Positions 1-11,377 of a DNA stretch of 64,000 nt are shown piece by piece. The stretch lies in the NCBI RefSeq assembly GCF_000003855.2, contig NW_003101681.1, positions 3,737,344-3,801,343 on the forward strand, written 5' to 3'. This DNA is from Blastomyces gilchristii SLH14081 (lineage: Eukaryota > Ascomycota > Eurotiomycetes > Onygenales > Ajellomycetaceae). The position numbers were made by a program, and so were the translations under genes. The notes beneath the pieces are model-generated. The model searched no databases. It saw only the letters and a list, made by a program, of their open reading frames with translations, and was not told where the DNA came from. Each line of letters begins with the position of its first letter. Position 1 is the first letter of the stretch.

Positions 1-1208
1 GTTACTGAGATTGATAGTATCAGATCAGAACTATTAATTCATAAGCACTCTCTGAATAAGAATCTGTCAAGTTCTCAAGATTATATACTGTCTGTCAACT
101 ATCTATCACTTCAAGACTGATAATGCATCAGAATCAATAATTCAGACTGTGAAGAATTATCTTCATAAGTTCTACAATTACTTATAAAATGATTAACATA
201 ATCTTCTTCTACATGCAGAGATTGCTATCAACAGTTGAGATGCTGTTTTAACAGATATAAGTCTGTTCTTTCTTACACACAGATATCATATAAAAGTGTT
301 GAATCTTCTAGAGATTATACAGTTCACACTGAACCTCTGCAGTCTGATTCAAATCACTGATAATATAGTAACAAAGCACTGAGATATCTATGACTGAGCA
401 GAGGCCTTCATGATGATTGTGAAACAAGATCAAGAAGATTAAATCAACATCTGATGAGATCTCACAGAGCAGTATAAGATAGAAGACCTTATATAATTGA
501 ATCTCAAGAACATATGAATCACATGTTCATCTTGTACACTAGATTATCATCACATCAGATATAAAGTGATAGAAGTTCTAGATAGTCATAACTACTGTCT
601 TGATATATTATCAGAAATTCATGATGTCTTTCACACAAGCTTGCTTCACTGTGCTGTCACTGACCTGTTCTCTTCTCAACTGACTTTCAACTGACAGTCA
701 CCAGGCATCATAGAAGAAGATAATGAGCTTGAGTAAGAGATTGAGAATATTCTTGATAAGAGACTCTGTGACTGCAGTCAATAATATCTTGTGAAATGAG
801 TCAGCTATAATCAACTGATCTGAACTCTGAGTTCTGTGTTATCTGAAACAGTGACTCTTGACTGATGAGAACTGCTTCTGAAAGAGAGAGACTAATGTGA
901 TGAGCTGCATCTAATCAATTATATAGACTATTCTGTTACACTTCACAGATTTCAACTGCTTCATTCTCAAATACATACACTCTGATTCTCAGTCATTCTT
1001 GATTGCTGATCCTCGGCTGCTATGAATATATATGCTCTGATTCTCAGTCATTCTTGATCACCGATTCTCGGCCACCACATACATGTATAAATATTCACTT
1101 TGATCACTGATTCTCACACTTTCTCTTTCCTTTCCTTCTCTAACATTTTTCTCTTTGTTATATAAGACCTATATATTATACCGATCTATTCGGCATAGGC
1201 CCCTTACA
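1..1208 (+). mobile_element. Gypsy family A copy 1, 3' portion (integrase end plus 3' LTR)
   Basis: The left edge of the window cuts this LTR retrotransposon. Bases 1-895 match, position for position apart from transitions, the integrase/C-terminal end of the complete copy at 48,841-49,732. The coding frame is full of TGA and TAA stops. The LTR follows at once. The copy is dead and its 5' part lies outside the window. Identification as Gypsy rests on the complete copy 3, where reverse transcriptase, RNase H and integrase blocks can be read. Confidence 0.85.
896..1208 (+). repeat. 3' LTR of Gypsy A copy 1 (313 bp)
   Basis: Starts TGTGATGAGC and ends CCCCTTACA (TGT...ACA). Its length of 313 bp equals both LTRs of copy 3 (44,303-44,615 and 49,733-50,045). 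It holds imperfect internal repeats of the motif GATTCTCRGYCATTCT. The sequence past 1208 (CTGAT) would be the target duplication, but the left partner is off the window. Confidence 0.85.
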
Positions 1209-3560
1209 CTGATATTCTATAAAAAGTCTTCAAAGTGAAAGAGATGTTCATATTAGATGACTCTCTGAAATCTGTGTGAATATCAAGAGAAAGCAGGCTT
1301 CTGACTGAGATGTGAGTGAGGATAAAGTGAATACTCACCTCAATATCTTGAGACCTGAAATGTTAATGTATAAAGAACACTTGAGTAAGAATCAAAATAT
1401 AGCTGCAAAAGTATTAGCAGACACAGAAGTGTCTACACAATATATTAGTAATTATATAATTCAAAAACTGCAAGAGATCTGCTGAGTAGAGAATTCTTAA
1501 TGCATAAGATTATCTGATAATCAATATTTAATATCATCTGCAAGAGTAAGAGTTTCCTTGCACTTCAGAGAATGATCTTGCTATTTTTGAGTGTGAGAGC
1601 TGCAGAACATGAAATACAATCTTATTCTCAGACTTAATTGATTTCAAAGGTTCAATCTGCAGATTCAATGACATATATATTATATGTAATTGACTGATAA
1701 GAAGAAAACAGTTCATACAATTCTACTAACTAATATGAGAAGAACATTTCACACCTCTGATATAGAAGGATTAAATCTGCTTATACATTAACAAGCAAAG
1801 AGAATGATTTGTAAGACCTCATCTGAAAGTATTCTGTATGTTATATGAGACTCAGAAGTGGAGAAAACCAAGATAAAGAATATGCAGAAGGATAAGCATA
1901 TGAAGAAGTTTCTGAAGAAGTATGAAAGAGTCTTTCAAACAGATCTTTCACTGAAATTGCTGCTGAAATTAGGATTCATACATGAGATTGACATGAGGGA
2001 CATGAAACGAGTGAATCAGAATGCATACTCCCTGTCACAAATGCATCTCAAAGAACAGAAGTGTCAGATCACAGACCTTCTAGAATATGGTCTCATATCA
2101 CTCTTATCAAGCGTGTGAGGTTTCCCAGTTCTATTTATGAAAAAGGCAGATGAGAAGTGATGAATGTGCATTAATTATTGAGCACTGAACAAGCTCACAA
2201 TCAAAAATGAATATTCACTGTCATGAATTCAACAACAGTTGAATACAGTTGAAAACACCTAATATCTATTAAAGATTAATCTTCTCTCAAAATACTGACA
2301 GATCTGTGTAGATAAACTGTCAGTACTGTGAACTATGTTTAATACACAATGAGAGAAGTTCAAATTCCTGATAATATTATTCAGTCTGATAAATGCACCT
2401 GTCATCTTTTAAACAATAATATTCATTTAGATGTGACTTCATGACTCACATGCACAAGGAATTCAGTCACTTAGAAAGCTCTGAACTCATAAGTGTACTC
2501 AAATCAAGAGTATACTGATCAAGTATGATCAAGAATATTCAGATGTATGCTCACAAGTGTCTGAATTACCAGGTTACAAAAGAATCTAAGAAAGGGTTAG
2601 AACATGAGAAAGTACAACATCAGATAAAATGTATAATGTAACTGTTTAAATAATTAGAGATGAACCTCATAGACATACTGCTGTGAACATCAAATGAAAA
2701 TTGATGAATAATCACTGAGATTGATTATGCTACTGACTGATCAGTTGTGAAAGCAGTTTCAGAGATGACAGAGAAGATGATGATGAAGTTTCTACATAAT
2801 GAGATCTATATTAACTATTAAATGTCACATGAGATTCTAACTGATAACAGTGTGAATCTTGTAAAAGAAGTAGTAAGGCATTTCATGAGTCAGTTACAGA
2901 CAAGACATTGTAGAACAATGTCATATCATTCATAGATAAATGAGAAGATGAATCACTTGAATGAAATCTTGAGCAACATGCTGATAAAATATCTAGTGAG
3001 TAAGCTGATGCAATTATGAGATGAATATCTCAGTCAGGCACTATTAGCCACACAAATTTGACAGTATACAGTCTTCAAGTGTTCATCATTCTACCTATTG
3101 TATGAATTGCAGGCGCGCATTCCAGAGAATGTTTCAGAAGAGGTGAGAGAGAAAACAGCAGTTGCAGATGCAACAGTTGCAGACATAGAATCAAGATCAA
3201 AAGAGATCAGCTACATATATGCAAAAGCTAATAAGTTACTTCTGAAGCAAGCAATTCAATCAAAAAGAATATGAGACTCACTAGTTAAGAAATCAAGTCT
3301 CAAGATAAGAATATGAGTTCTTGTATGTAATGAGAGTTCTGAGAAGTTTCAATCTAGGTGATTTAAGCTCTATAAAATACTCAAATCACATCTGCTGAGA
3401 ACTTACACATTGAAGAAATCAGAGATATGAGTCTTATATAACTTGATAAATGATTCACATTTTATGAAGATGAAGATGTAGAACTTGAGTGAATTATAAT
3501 TATCTACAGCACTATCATCAGTGTTGAAAAAGAAGAAGCTTATAATTAAAAAGTTATATA
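1209..3560 (+). pseudogene. Gypsy family B pol remnant (RT and integrase, internally deleted)
   Basis: A decayed Gypsy pol read on the plus strand. Around 1,900-2,120 the frame shows a start-of-RT block ending in a 'LLEYGLI' segment, which matches the 'ELLEKGFIRPS' region of Ty3/Gypsy RT. From 2,123 come FPVLFMKKAD and a 'CINY.ALNKLTI' block. From about 2,690 an integrase core is readable (an ITEIDYATD segment, a LTDNSVNL block near 2,840, then HFMSQLQTRH), followed at 3,300-3,450 by a GPY/F-like tail ending 'NLINDSHFMKM'. Only about 300 bp separate RT from integrase, so the RNase H region appears deleted. Stops are mainly TGA. No LTRs were found for it. Confidence 0.7.
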
Positions 3561-6150
3561 AAGTAAGAGAAATCATAGATGTTTATAAATCAGATAATCT
3601 TACTTATTCTGATCTTTTCACAATTATATGAAAAGAATGAGAAGAAATGAAGAAATCAGATGAACATCATGCTTTAATAAGTAATGAGACTGTAGCTGAT
3701 TGTATGATAACACACTGTAGATAGTAGATGCAACATGATAAAGAGCAGTCTTAAAGTAGCAGACTTATATATAAGTCAAATCACAGAAGAAAAAGAGATT
3801 CAGAGTTGAATTCAACTGTTTATATCAGTTCAATTGTAAAGATTACAGAGAATGAATCATCTGAAACATCTGTAGATATGTGAGACTAAGTCATCTCAAC
3901 TTCTGAAGATACTCAGAGATTGAGTGAGATTAGTGTTAATAAGCTATTCACTGTAGTAGTCTAAGTGAGTGAAGAGAGATAGTATAATATATGAGACAAA
4001 ATTATAAGAAATAAAAGCTGCTGAATATAGTTACTGAATGCTGTATTATATAGAGATTATGTAAGAGTAGTGACTAGCAGACAAAGAAAAAGTGTAAGAA
4101 AAGAGAAGAGATAATGAATTAATTATCAACTGTAAGAGTCAGCTGTAAAAGACAAATATTATCATACACACTTTATTCATTTTCATATGTCACATATTTA
4201 ATCTATTTCCAACATCATATCACCTGAAAAATGCTAAAAACAAAGGAAATCTCAAAACTTGAGATCTGTAAGAGATTCAAGAGCTGTAAGCTACTCTTAT
4301 AATAACACTGTGCATGTCTCTGATTTCTCTACTGCTCTGTGTATGACATTAATATCATTTATCACAAGATTGACTGAAATGCCAATATAGAAATATGTAC
4401 ACATATGTGTAGAAAAATGAAAGAAGAGCACAGAACTTACAGAATCAGAAGTCAAGACAGAAAGAACAGAGATGAAAGAAATGAAAGAAGAAGAGAACAC
4501 AGAATCAGATAAATAATGATGAGAGTCATCTGAGACTAAACACTTATAATCTGATGTATGCACAATCTTTTCTGCAGAGAAGAAAGAGAAAGTGATGAGA
4601 GAAGCTTAAGAATAAGAGAGAATAGTCTCAGCAGTGTTATTGTCTTTGATTAAAATAATCTCTGATGCTGAAGTAACTAAGAACTATTATTAGAGTATAA
4701 AACTGTAAAAGTAGAGATAATAGTTACTGAATGAACATCTACTGATCTTAGAATTATACATGTAATTATAACACACATGAGACTTCTCAGAAAGAGAGAG
4801 AGAGATATAAGAAAATACAGAAAGCAGAATGCAGTATATAAATAGCTCATTCTCATAATAACATCTCAGATAAGATATACAAGTCTCACACTTACAGGTG
4901 TAAAAGAGTATAATATTCACATTTCTGTTTCTGAAATCATGAACATTATTTACCTGTATCATGAAGTCAGATAATAAATATCAGAGAATAGACTGATATG
5001 AGTTGATTATTCTGATAATATTTATCAGAGTGAATGTACTTATAATATTAAATCTAATAGTTGTAAAAAGTTTCTTAATGTCTGTGAATATCATGACTTC
5101 ATATACAATAAAACTTATAATGATTTTCTCTAGAAAAATTAGTGTTAGAAGAGAAGAGAAAAAAGAAAAAACTTATAATCTTAACACTGTTGAGAAGAGA
5201 AGTGATTCTTTAATATGAATAAATAATTGTCTCATCACAAATATTTGAGATAAATGTAATAATCAGCATTTGTGACTGAGCTTTAAATAGTTGTGTTATA
5301 CACAGTCTTCATGCAATAGATTATTCTAGAGATCAGGAAGAAGAGTAAGAGTATACACACTGAGAAATATGATTTATTAAGTCTATACAATATCTTCTTG
5401 AAACAGAGAGAGCTGATAATAAAAGCAGAGACAGTAGAAGCAGAGAAAGCAGAAGTAGTAAGAGTGAGAATTGTAAGAACAGAGATAGTGAAAGTGAGAG
5501 AACTGAAAACAGAGATAAGAATAGAAGATTGAGAGAGAGTGACAGAGAGAGAAACAGCAGTAGAAGAGATAGAGAGAGATACAGAAGACTCAGTTATATA
5601 TTATATAAGTAATTTCTTCATTATCACATTCTTCAAGTTTTTAAGTAATAATTCAACATTGAGACATTCACTATCATTAGCAGATGCAGATCTGTCAATG
5701 TATGAATATTCTATGTGAATAAAAATAAATATATCAGTATCTGTATTTATATAAAATTATGTCAGAAGATATGATCAGAAGTCTACTAAGAAGAAAAATA
5801 ATTAAGAGTGTATAAGAAGATGAAGAAGATGTATCATTTATAATAATATATTCTAATAATTATTAGAAGATAAACAAGTCTCAGTCATGTTTCACAATGT
5901 ATCACACTTACTGCTAATAAACTGCTCAGTATAAGTACTATGATAATACTTATTATAAGAACAGAGAGTCATTATCAGAAATGTGTATAATGTAATAAAT
6001 AAACAGATAGAAGATGTTGAACAGAAGAAGAAGCAGAAATCTTGAATGAGATAATAATATTCAATGATGACAATAATGAAGAAGATGATTAGAGAATGAT
6101 AAAAGTTAGTGAATAAGTAATATAATATAGTAAAAGTTTCTTTGTGAGAA
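3561..6150. repeat. Unassigned decayed AT-rich repeat DNA
   Basis: Heavily mutated sequence with no protein that I can name on either strand. It is rich in AGA/GAG and TCT words and almost lacks CC, GG and CG, so it looks like mutated transposon DNA rather than host sequence. A purine-rich stretch at about 5,400-5,590 reads in one plus frame as an Arg/Ser/Glu-rich low-complexity segment and may be part of a retroelement gag. The few open frames of 70-90 codons here have no family features. Confidence 0.5.
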
Positions 6151-6443
6151 TGTACACAGAATACTAGCTGAATCAGACATAGATTATATAATCATGAATG
6201 CTAGTAATGCACTAATCTGCATGAAGCTAGGGTCTATGTCATGATCATGTGAGTGTGACTGAATCTGGTGAGAGAGAATGTGGTACAGAAGAATGTATGA
6301 CTGTCAGATAATAACACAGCCACTTTCAAACTTGCTTATGAATGTAAAGGGGTCATAGCGGCCACTAATTAATTTAGATAATGTATATAAGAAGCCGGCG
6401 TACGCCTGTAATCGTACGCTGGCTCAAGCAACCTTTGAATCAC
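6151..6443. other. Less mutated spacer containing a GC-rich hairpin
   Basis: Sequence composition changes here: GG, CC and CG words reappear, for example AAGGGGTCATAGCGGCC near 6,348. At 6,394-6,404 and 6,413-6,423 an 11-bp inverted repeat (GCCGGCGTACG / CGTACGCTGGC, 10 of 11 pairs) encloses an 8-base loop. No gene is recognised. It could be the end of an unidentified element or a fragment of unmutated host DNA. Confidence 0.5.
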
Positions 6444-6654
6444 AATATAATTAATAGGGTTAGCAGCCCCTTGACTACACACAACTATATAGACTGAAGT
6501 TCATGAATACTATTCACAACTCAGCTTGAACACTATTATACATTTAACTTCTACATTTTTATCTTTCTTTTATGAATACTTCTAGTAGTTAATAGTACAT
6601 ATCATGCCAAGCTGCAAACACCTGAATAATCGCCTGCGAGTACTTATTCTTACA
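6444..6654 (+). repeat. Truncated Gypsy C LTR fragment
   Basis: Matches the last ~210 bp of the 258-bp Gypsy C LTR (compare 59,540-59,749), ending GAGTACTTATTCTTACA. The first ~45 bp of the LTR are missing and no Gypsy C internal sequence adjoins it. It retains CC and GG runs that are mutated in other copies (TTAGCAGCCCC). Confidence 0.8.
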
Positions 6655-7634
6655 TTATATGAGAATACAGAGATTACTTGCAGACTTGTTATAGAAGTCT
6701 GTAGTATATTAATTAATTTTGAAATTAACAGAGTTCTTTTTAATTTGTAATGAGTGATTACAGAATCACTAATACAGCATTTCAGAATTGTAATTAAGTC
6801 TTCAATTTAAAAGCATAAAGTATAAGAATATAGCAAATTAGAGTAAATTCTTATATATAAAAGAGATATAATCTGATAAAGATGATATTATATAGTAGTT
6901 AATTATATTATCAAGATCTATCTATTATGCTATTTTTTATATATGTAGGTATTTGCTAAGTGATCAGTGAACACCTCACTTATACAAAAGCACTCAGCCT
7001 GTAGAGAGAGAATCTGACAGAATTTAATAAAGTATTTAATAGTAGATTTAATGAAAAATTTAACATTAAAATTGATAAAGAATTCAATGATGAATTTAAT
7101 AAAATATCTAATAGTGAAATTAATGAAGAATTTAGCAGCAGATGAATAAAAAATTTAACAGTGAAATAAATCAAGAATTTAATAGCAGATTCAATAAAAA
7201 TTTCAACAGTAATTTGATGAAAAATTCAATGGCAGAATTAAGAAAAAATTAAATAGTGAAATTACTGAAGAATTTAATAATAAAATTAATGAACAATTTA
7301 ATAGTGAAATTAATAGAAAATTAAACAGTAAAATCAATAAAGAATTTAACAGTGAATTTAGAATAAAATTTACAAGCAAGTTTGAATGTAAATAATAATA
7401 AAATTATGTATTCAGTTCTTTTATTTTTTTCATTATATATTTCATCATTATTTACATTGATTATCTCACTTAAAAATACTACATACTTGATAAAGTTAAA
7501 ACTGCTGAAGTTGAAACTGCTGAAGTTAAAGGCAGAAATATAATAACTGATATTTGAAAAATGTATATAGAAGCATTGATTAAAGAAATAAAATTCAATT
7601 GAAATTACAACTGATTTTTAAACTTTAATATTAC
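6655..7634. repeat. AT-rich non-coding stretch
   Basis: No coding potential recognised. The only structure is the short-period repeat at 7,018-7,385, listed separately. The remainder is AT-rich sequence with no identifiable element ends. Confidence 0.4.
7018..7385 (+). repeat. Degenerate 12-bp minisatellite
   Basis: Roughly thirty imperfect copies of a 12-base unit close to GAATTTAATAGT / GAAATTAATGAA. In one plus frame the first third reads as repeated Glu-Phe-Asn-Ser / Glu-Ile-Asn-Glu words. The frame is then lost, so I treat it as a tandem repeat rather than a gene. A weaker stretch of similar words lies at 17,340-17,440. Confidence 0.7.
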
Positions 7635-8140
7635 TAAACTGACTCTGTGACTGTGTCTGAGACTAGAACCAGAATTTTTAATAGTTTTATTATCAATTCA
7701 ACTAATCTTATTACATGATTTTAATATTAAATAGTAGTCTTATACTATCTCAGTAAGACTTACTATCTACTCTTATTATATTTTTCAAATAAGATTATAA
7801 TTTTCACTTCTCAATTTAAATTATTTTTATGACTTTAAATGACTTTAAATCTTATTTAAGTGTTATCAAAAAGTGTTACTTTCTAAAAAATTTAAAATAG
7901 TCTAAAAAAAACCTTAAAATATCTAAAAATTATAACTTTACACTAAGAATGAGACTAAATGAAATTAAATAAGATCACTTTCTCATTTTTTTCAAGTTAT
8001 GATTTCATTTTGAGATTTGATATATAGTCACTTTATATGTTTTTTTAATAACTAGTCTCAGCAGAATTCATGCTAAGAAATGTATGAGATCAGATTAAAT
8101 GAGATTAAACATGAAATTCATGGTCCTGACGGCCAGTTTA
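7635..8140. mobile_element. hAT-like MITE copy 1 (506 bp)
   Basis: Ends are TAAACTG...CAGTTTA (TAGACTG...CAGTCTA with transitions). It is flanked by the 8-bp duplication AATATTAC / AATATCAC, which differs by one C/T change. Length is 506 bp, the same as copies 3 and 4. There is no coding capacity. An 8-bp duplication and a TAG-like terminus are what hAT superfamily elements give, but no transposase is present, so the superfamily is inferred. This is the most mutated copy: many CA sites as well as CC and CG sites have changed. Confidence 0.85.
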
Positions 8141-8490
8141 AATATCACTATTAGCTGAGTGAAGAATTGCTGATTAATTTTATTTCTACTTTTGAAAATA
8201 AGATTTGAGTTCAGCTTTTATATCTGCTGAATCTCTCTGTTTAAGACTTTAATAATAAGTCTTCTATTCTTGAGATTTGAAAGATTTTTTCTCTTTGCAA
8301 TTCTTTCTCTTCTTTTCTATAACGAAGAATATGATTACGTTATTAAAAGCTGGCGGTCAGGTAGGTATGCACTGCGAGTTCGTGTAAATCTGTCATTTGA
8401 AGAACCATTCTAAGTATCCAGAGAGTCAACACTCTTACATCATCCCATATTGTAGCAAACAGCATACATACCTGTATCCTTATCTCTCTC
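8141..8490. other. Transition from AT-rich block to gene island
   Basis: Up to about 8,320 the sequence is AT-rich and mutated like the repeats. From about 8,330 CG and GG words return (for example AAGCTGGCGGTCAGGTAGG). No gene or element ends identified. Confidence 0.4.
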
Positions 8491-8682
8491 TTTTTTTTTT
8501 TTTTTTTTTCTTTTTTTTTTTTTTTTAGGCAAAACGAATATTTATCATATATGTAAGGAAATGAGAAAGCATGAGCGGGAGGCTGACCACAACGAATAGC
8601 AGAGTGTGCATAATCCGGAAGGACGGTGGAGAAAAGAAATGAGTGTATAGGGCCCCAGATATTCGTTTGGAATCACAATCGC

Positions 8683-8715
<33 letters not shown>
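8491..8715. repeat. Inverted poly(T) / poly(A) tracts
   Basis: A 36-base T tract with one C (8,491-8,526) faces a pure 32-base A tract (8,684-8,715) across 157 bp of ordinary sequence. Together they could form a long A:T stem. Homopolymers are easily mis-sized in assemblies, so exact lengths are uncertain. Confidence 0.8.
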
Positions 8716-8717
<2 letters not shown>

Positions 8718-9204
8718 GAAATCCACGAATAGTCGATACTGTAAAATGAAGTAAAACGGAAAATATATATAAAAAGAAGAATTCGCCCATTTGCCACATG
8801 GTTAAACAGAATTGCGCAACATAGAATGAAGTGAAACGTCACGATGCCTGGGGTAGGTTCGGTTTGGTTAAAAAGCGGGGATAAAAGTAGGAGGCTTTAT
8901 TTGAATTGAGGCGGCAATGGGGATATTTTATGCGCCATCCGCGAAATTTGTAGGGATGATGGAGTGGTAAATATTTGTGGGGATTAAAATGGGTCTAGCA
9001 TTGTATCGAGGCTTGTTTTTATTGCGGGCGGAGCTTGGAGCATAATAAATGTGGTAAGATGGGTATTAGATGATGAAGAGGAGTCGCGAAGAACGTCAGC
9101 CTAGCTGGATTCAGCGTATGTAGTTCTTTTGTTGGTGTCGGGGTTAGGTGGTTTGAGGTTGGAAGGTATTTTTGTGTACGCCAACAAGTCGATCGCCAAA
9201 TGAC
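8716..9204. other. 3' flank of the Opi1 homologue
   Basis: Unmutated host sequence downstream of the minus-strand gene, presumably containing its 3' UTR. No further gene, RNA or repeat was recognised. Confidence 0.4.
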
Positions 9205-10785
9205 TCAACACTTCTCCGTCACACCGGTCATTTCAACGTCCTTCGGTGGCGAAGACCCAGGAACGGGTGTTTTGCTATCTAACGCCATCGGAGCTTGATC
9301 AGATGCAGACGTCGGTTCATTTCTTGAGGGCTTGGGGCGGCGCAACTTTTCGCACCAACTTTCTGCGCTGACGAGTGTATCATTGACCACGCCACTAACC
9401 TGAGCCATCATATCCAATCCCTCCTCTGCGAGAACTAGAACACGCTGTGCACTAGTCGTCATATCTGCTTCTGTGCCAGAGCCATCTGCGGGTGTGGTTA
9501 TGGTGGATGCAAGCCGAAAGCGTTGGGGGAGGGATGTGAGATGTCTGCGGACAAGATGTCGAGCATTTTCGGGAAGTGCGCCACCCGCATATTTAGAAAC
9601 CACATCCACCACTTGTCTGAGGGTGCGTAATATATCTCCTTTCACTTGTTGTATCTGCTCTAAAAGGCGTGTGGAATTACGTGATCTATCCTCGGCATTC
9701 GCAGCGTCGTCCAACGACTGATCCTTCTTTGAAGAGTCGTACTCTTCAAGAACCTTTTTCAGGGATACTATTGAATTACCCAGACGACCGTTCGCCCATC
9801 GAAGCCAGCTTAGACAATAAGTTAAGCTGCGTAGGGATTCTTCGCTCATGGCAACGCCAAGACCAGAGGTAGAGATCATAAGTCGGCTTTGCCACGTAGA
9901 TTGGTTGTTGTTTGAAGCTTTTTTATCCAACCGGGCCAGCTCTTCATAATTCGGAGATGAAAGATCGTCATATGGCGGGAGGGATTCTGCAGTGGACGAT
10001 CTCCTTGTGTGGGATGGGGTTAGCTCTGCCATCCCTCTCTCTACGTCTATCATGTCTGTGCTGGTATTTCGAATCTTCCGCCGTTTGTCGGGAATCTCTG
10101 AATCGGCAGCAGTGTCGTCACCAGCCCGACGCCTTTGCAGTGCCCAACGAATGCCCCCTTCGACACCAGTCTTCTTGCCGACGGAGCCAACTTTTTTCAC
10201 CACAGGAGATCCGATGTTTCGCTCCAAAAATTCAGCTCCGTATTTGAACCTTGGAGAGTAAGACTTGGATGACGTATAGACAGAAACGGAGCTGTTTATG
10301 GCGGAAGAAAGAAGGGGGTGAGATGATGTGAGGAGTGATAGTAATGGCTCCGGAGATGGAGGTTGTTGTCGCTGCTGTCCAGGCGGAGGTATTGTTGGCT
10401 GGGAGGACGGGTCCATACCACGAGACGATGCTGGAGAGTGAACAAAATCTATGAAAATCAAGGCAGAGTCAGAATTAAATATTTTCGTTGGTTTCATGAA
10501 TTGAATCAATGCCGTGAACTGACCTGATCGAAGGCCTTCCAGCGCCTGGGCCGCCTCAATGTCATCCATCGAAAGTGCACTAGTCGCCCGGCGGCTGCGT
10601 TGCTCGTTATCCATCTTCCTTTGAGTAGGGCCACCAGAAACTACCATTCTGGCAGGAGTTGAGAGAGTCGCAGTCAACAATCCGGAAGAAGTGGCCGCAG
10701 TAGTATTTGTAGATGTAGGCTGAACAGTGCGATCAGGATACGGAGGAAGCTGAGGAAGAGGCGAATCCTCCGTTTGCGATGTCAT
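9205..10785 (-). CDS. OPI1: Opi1-family transcriptional repressor (one intron)
   Basis: Probable homologue of yeast Opi1, the repressor of phospholipid-biosynthesis genes that responds to phosphatidic acid. The unspliced frame is 526 codons. A 75-nt intron (10,449-10,523) is in frame, and removing it gives 501 residues and restores the family motif ALEGLRSDFVHSP at about residues 81-93. The N-terminus is Ser/Thr/Pro-rich. Residues ~152-195 (spliced) hold the conserved basic block YSPRFKYGAEFLERN, GSPVVKKVG and GGIRWALQRRR. Residues ~272-330 hold the second conserved region (LMISTSGLGVAMSEESLRSL, then SWLRWANGRLG). I see no clear FFAT motif, which yeast Opi1 uses to bind the ER protein Scs2. 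The start is the first ATG of the frame, and conserved sequence begins about 70 residues in. Function in this species is inferred from family. Confidence 0.88.
   Translation of the reverse strand: MTSQTEDSPLPQLPPYPDRTVQPTSTNTTAATSSGLLTATLSTPARMVVSGGPTQRKMDNEQRSRRATSALSMDDIEAAQALEGLRSGQFTALIQFMKPTKIFNSDSALIFIDFVHSPASSRGMDPSSQPTIPPPGQQRQQPPSPEPLLSLLTSSHPLLSSAINSSVSVYTSSKSYSPRFKYGAEFLERNIGSPVVKKVGSVGKKTGVEGGIRWALQRRRAGDDTAADSEIPDKRRKIRNTSTDMIDVERGMAELTPSHTRRSSTAESLPPYDDLSSPNYEELARLDKKASNNNQSTWQSRLMISTSGLGVAMSEESLRSLTYCLSWLRWANGRLGNSIVSLKKVLEEYDSSKKDQSLDDAANAEDRSRNSTRLLEQIQQVKGDILRTLRQVVDVVSKYAGGALPENARHLVRRHLTSLPQRFRLASTITTPADGSGTEADMTTSAQRVLVLAEEGLDMMAQVSGVVNDTLVSAESWCEKLRRPKPSRNEPTSASDQAPMALDSKTPVPGSSPPKDVEMTGVTEKC
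10449..10523 (-). other. Intron of the Opi1 homologue (75 nt, frame-preserving)
   Basis: On the minus strand it begins GTCAGT and ends TTTTCATAG, with a branch-like TTCTGACTC about 20 nt before the acceptor. Its length is a multiple of three and it has no stop, so unspliced RNA stays open and codes 25 extra residues. Splicing joins ...LRS to DFVHSP..., the usual family sequence. Confidence 0.85.
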
Positions 10786-10861
10786 ATTCGGCTAGCAATC
10801 GTGGCGTAGTTAATAGGTCCCCCTGATAGGTTCCCTTGACAAGCCCGATTCCTCTCTCTAG

Positions 10862-10871
10862 CACGTGAAAG
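10862..10871 (+). promoter_or_regulatory. ICRE-like E-box, proximal
   Basis: CACGTGAAAG matches 9 of 10 positions of the yeast inositol/choline-responsive element read as CAYRTGAARW, and lies about 80 bp upstream of the Opi1 ATG. In yeast, Ino2/Ino4 bind this element and Opi1 acts through them. A functional role here is inference. Confidence 0.35.
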
Positions 10872-11367
10872 CCGCTTGGGAATGTGATTGCGATCGGATG
10901 GTTGCCAATTGGGTTATGAGGACGGCGATGGGCTTATTATGCCCAGCCCGGTTGGGCTATTATTGTCAAATCGTAAATGCCTTCGAAATTTCTGTCCCTC
11001 ATATGAAAACTAGATCCAAGCCAGAGAGGCGGTAGTGTCATTGACAAGTAGAATTCGCCGTTGTGATATCAATGATATCAACAAGCAGAAGCCTGGGGGG
11101 TTAATCACGTCGGCAGAGGGAGCGAGTTGTGCAACGGCCACACACGCACAACTTTACAATTCGGATCTCAGTATGGGAGGGCAACAAGCGGATGCTGTTG
11201 AATAGATAACAAAGCCAGGGGACGACCTCAAATCCAACAAGAGAAAGATGGATCAAGGAGAGGTTTGTGAGATTTCCCCCAAGCCCGATCAAGAAAACGA
11301 GGTTGAATGGATGGTTGACATGTGACTGCTGCGGCTCCGAACCAGCGCCAGGGTAAGGTTAGGCTTG

Positions 11368-11377
11368 CATGTGAAAC
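11368..11377 (+). promoter_or_regulatory. ICRE-like site, distal
   Basis: CATGTGAAAC differs by one base from the yeast UAS-INO sequence CATGTGAAAT, about 585 bp upstream of the Opi1 ATG. Such 9/10 matches occur by chance, so this counts mainly because there are two. Confidence 0.25.

Noticed and set aside
4297..4962. Two minus-strand open frames of 88-90 codons
   Set aside because: Ser/Tyr-rich low-complexity readings of mutated repeat DNA, with no start context, family feature or partner copy.
7018..7385. Repetitive protein gene (EFNS/EINE repeats)
   Set aside because: The frame is lost after about one third and the unit degenerates; a tandem DNA repeat explains it.
9473..10261. Plus-strand open frames opposite Opi1
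   Set aside because: They are antisense shadows of a well-supported coding exon; no homologous features.
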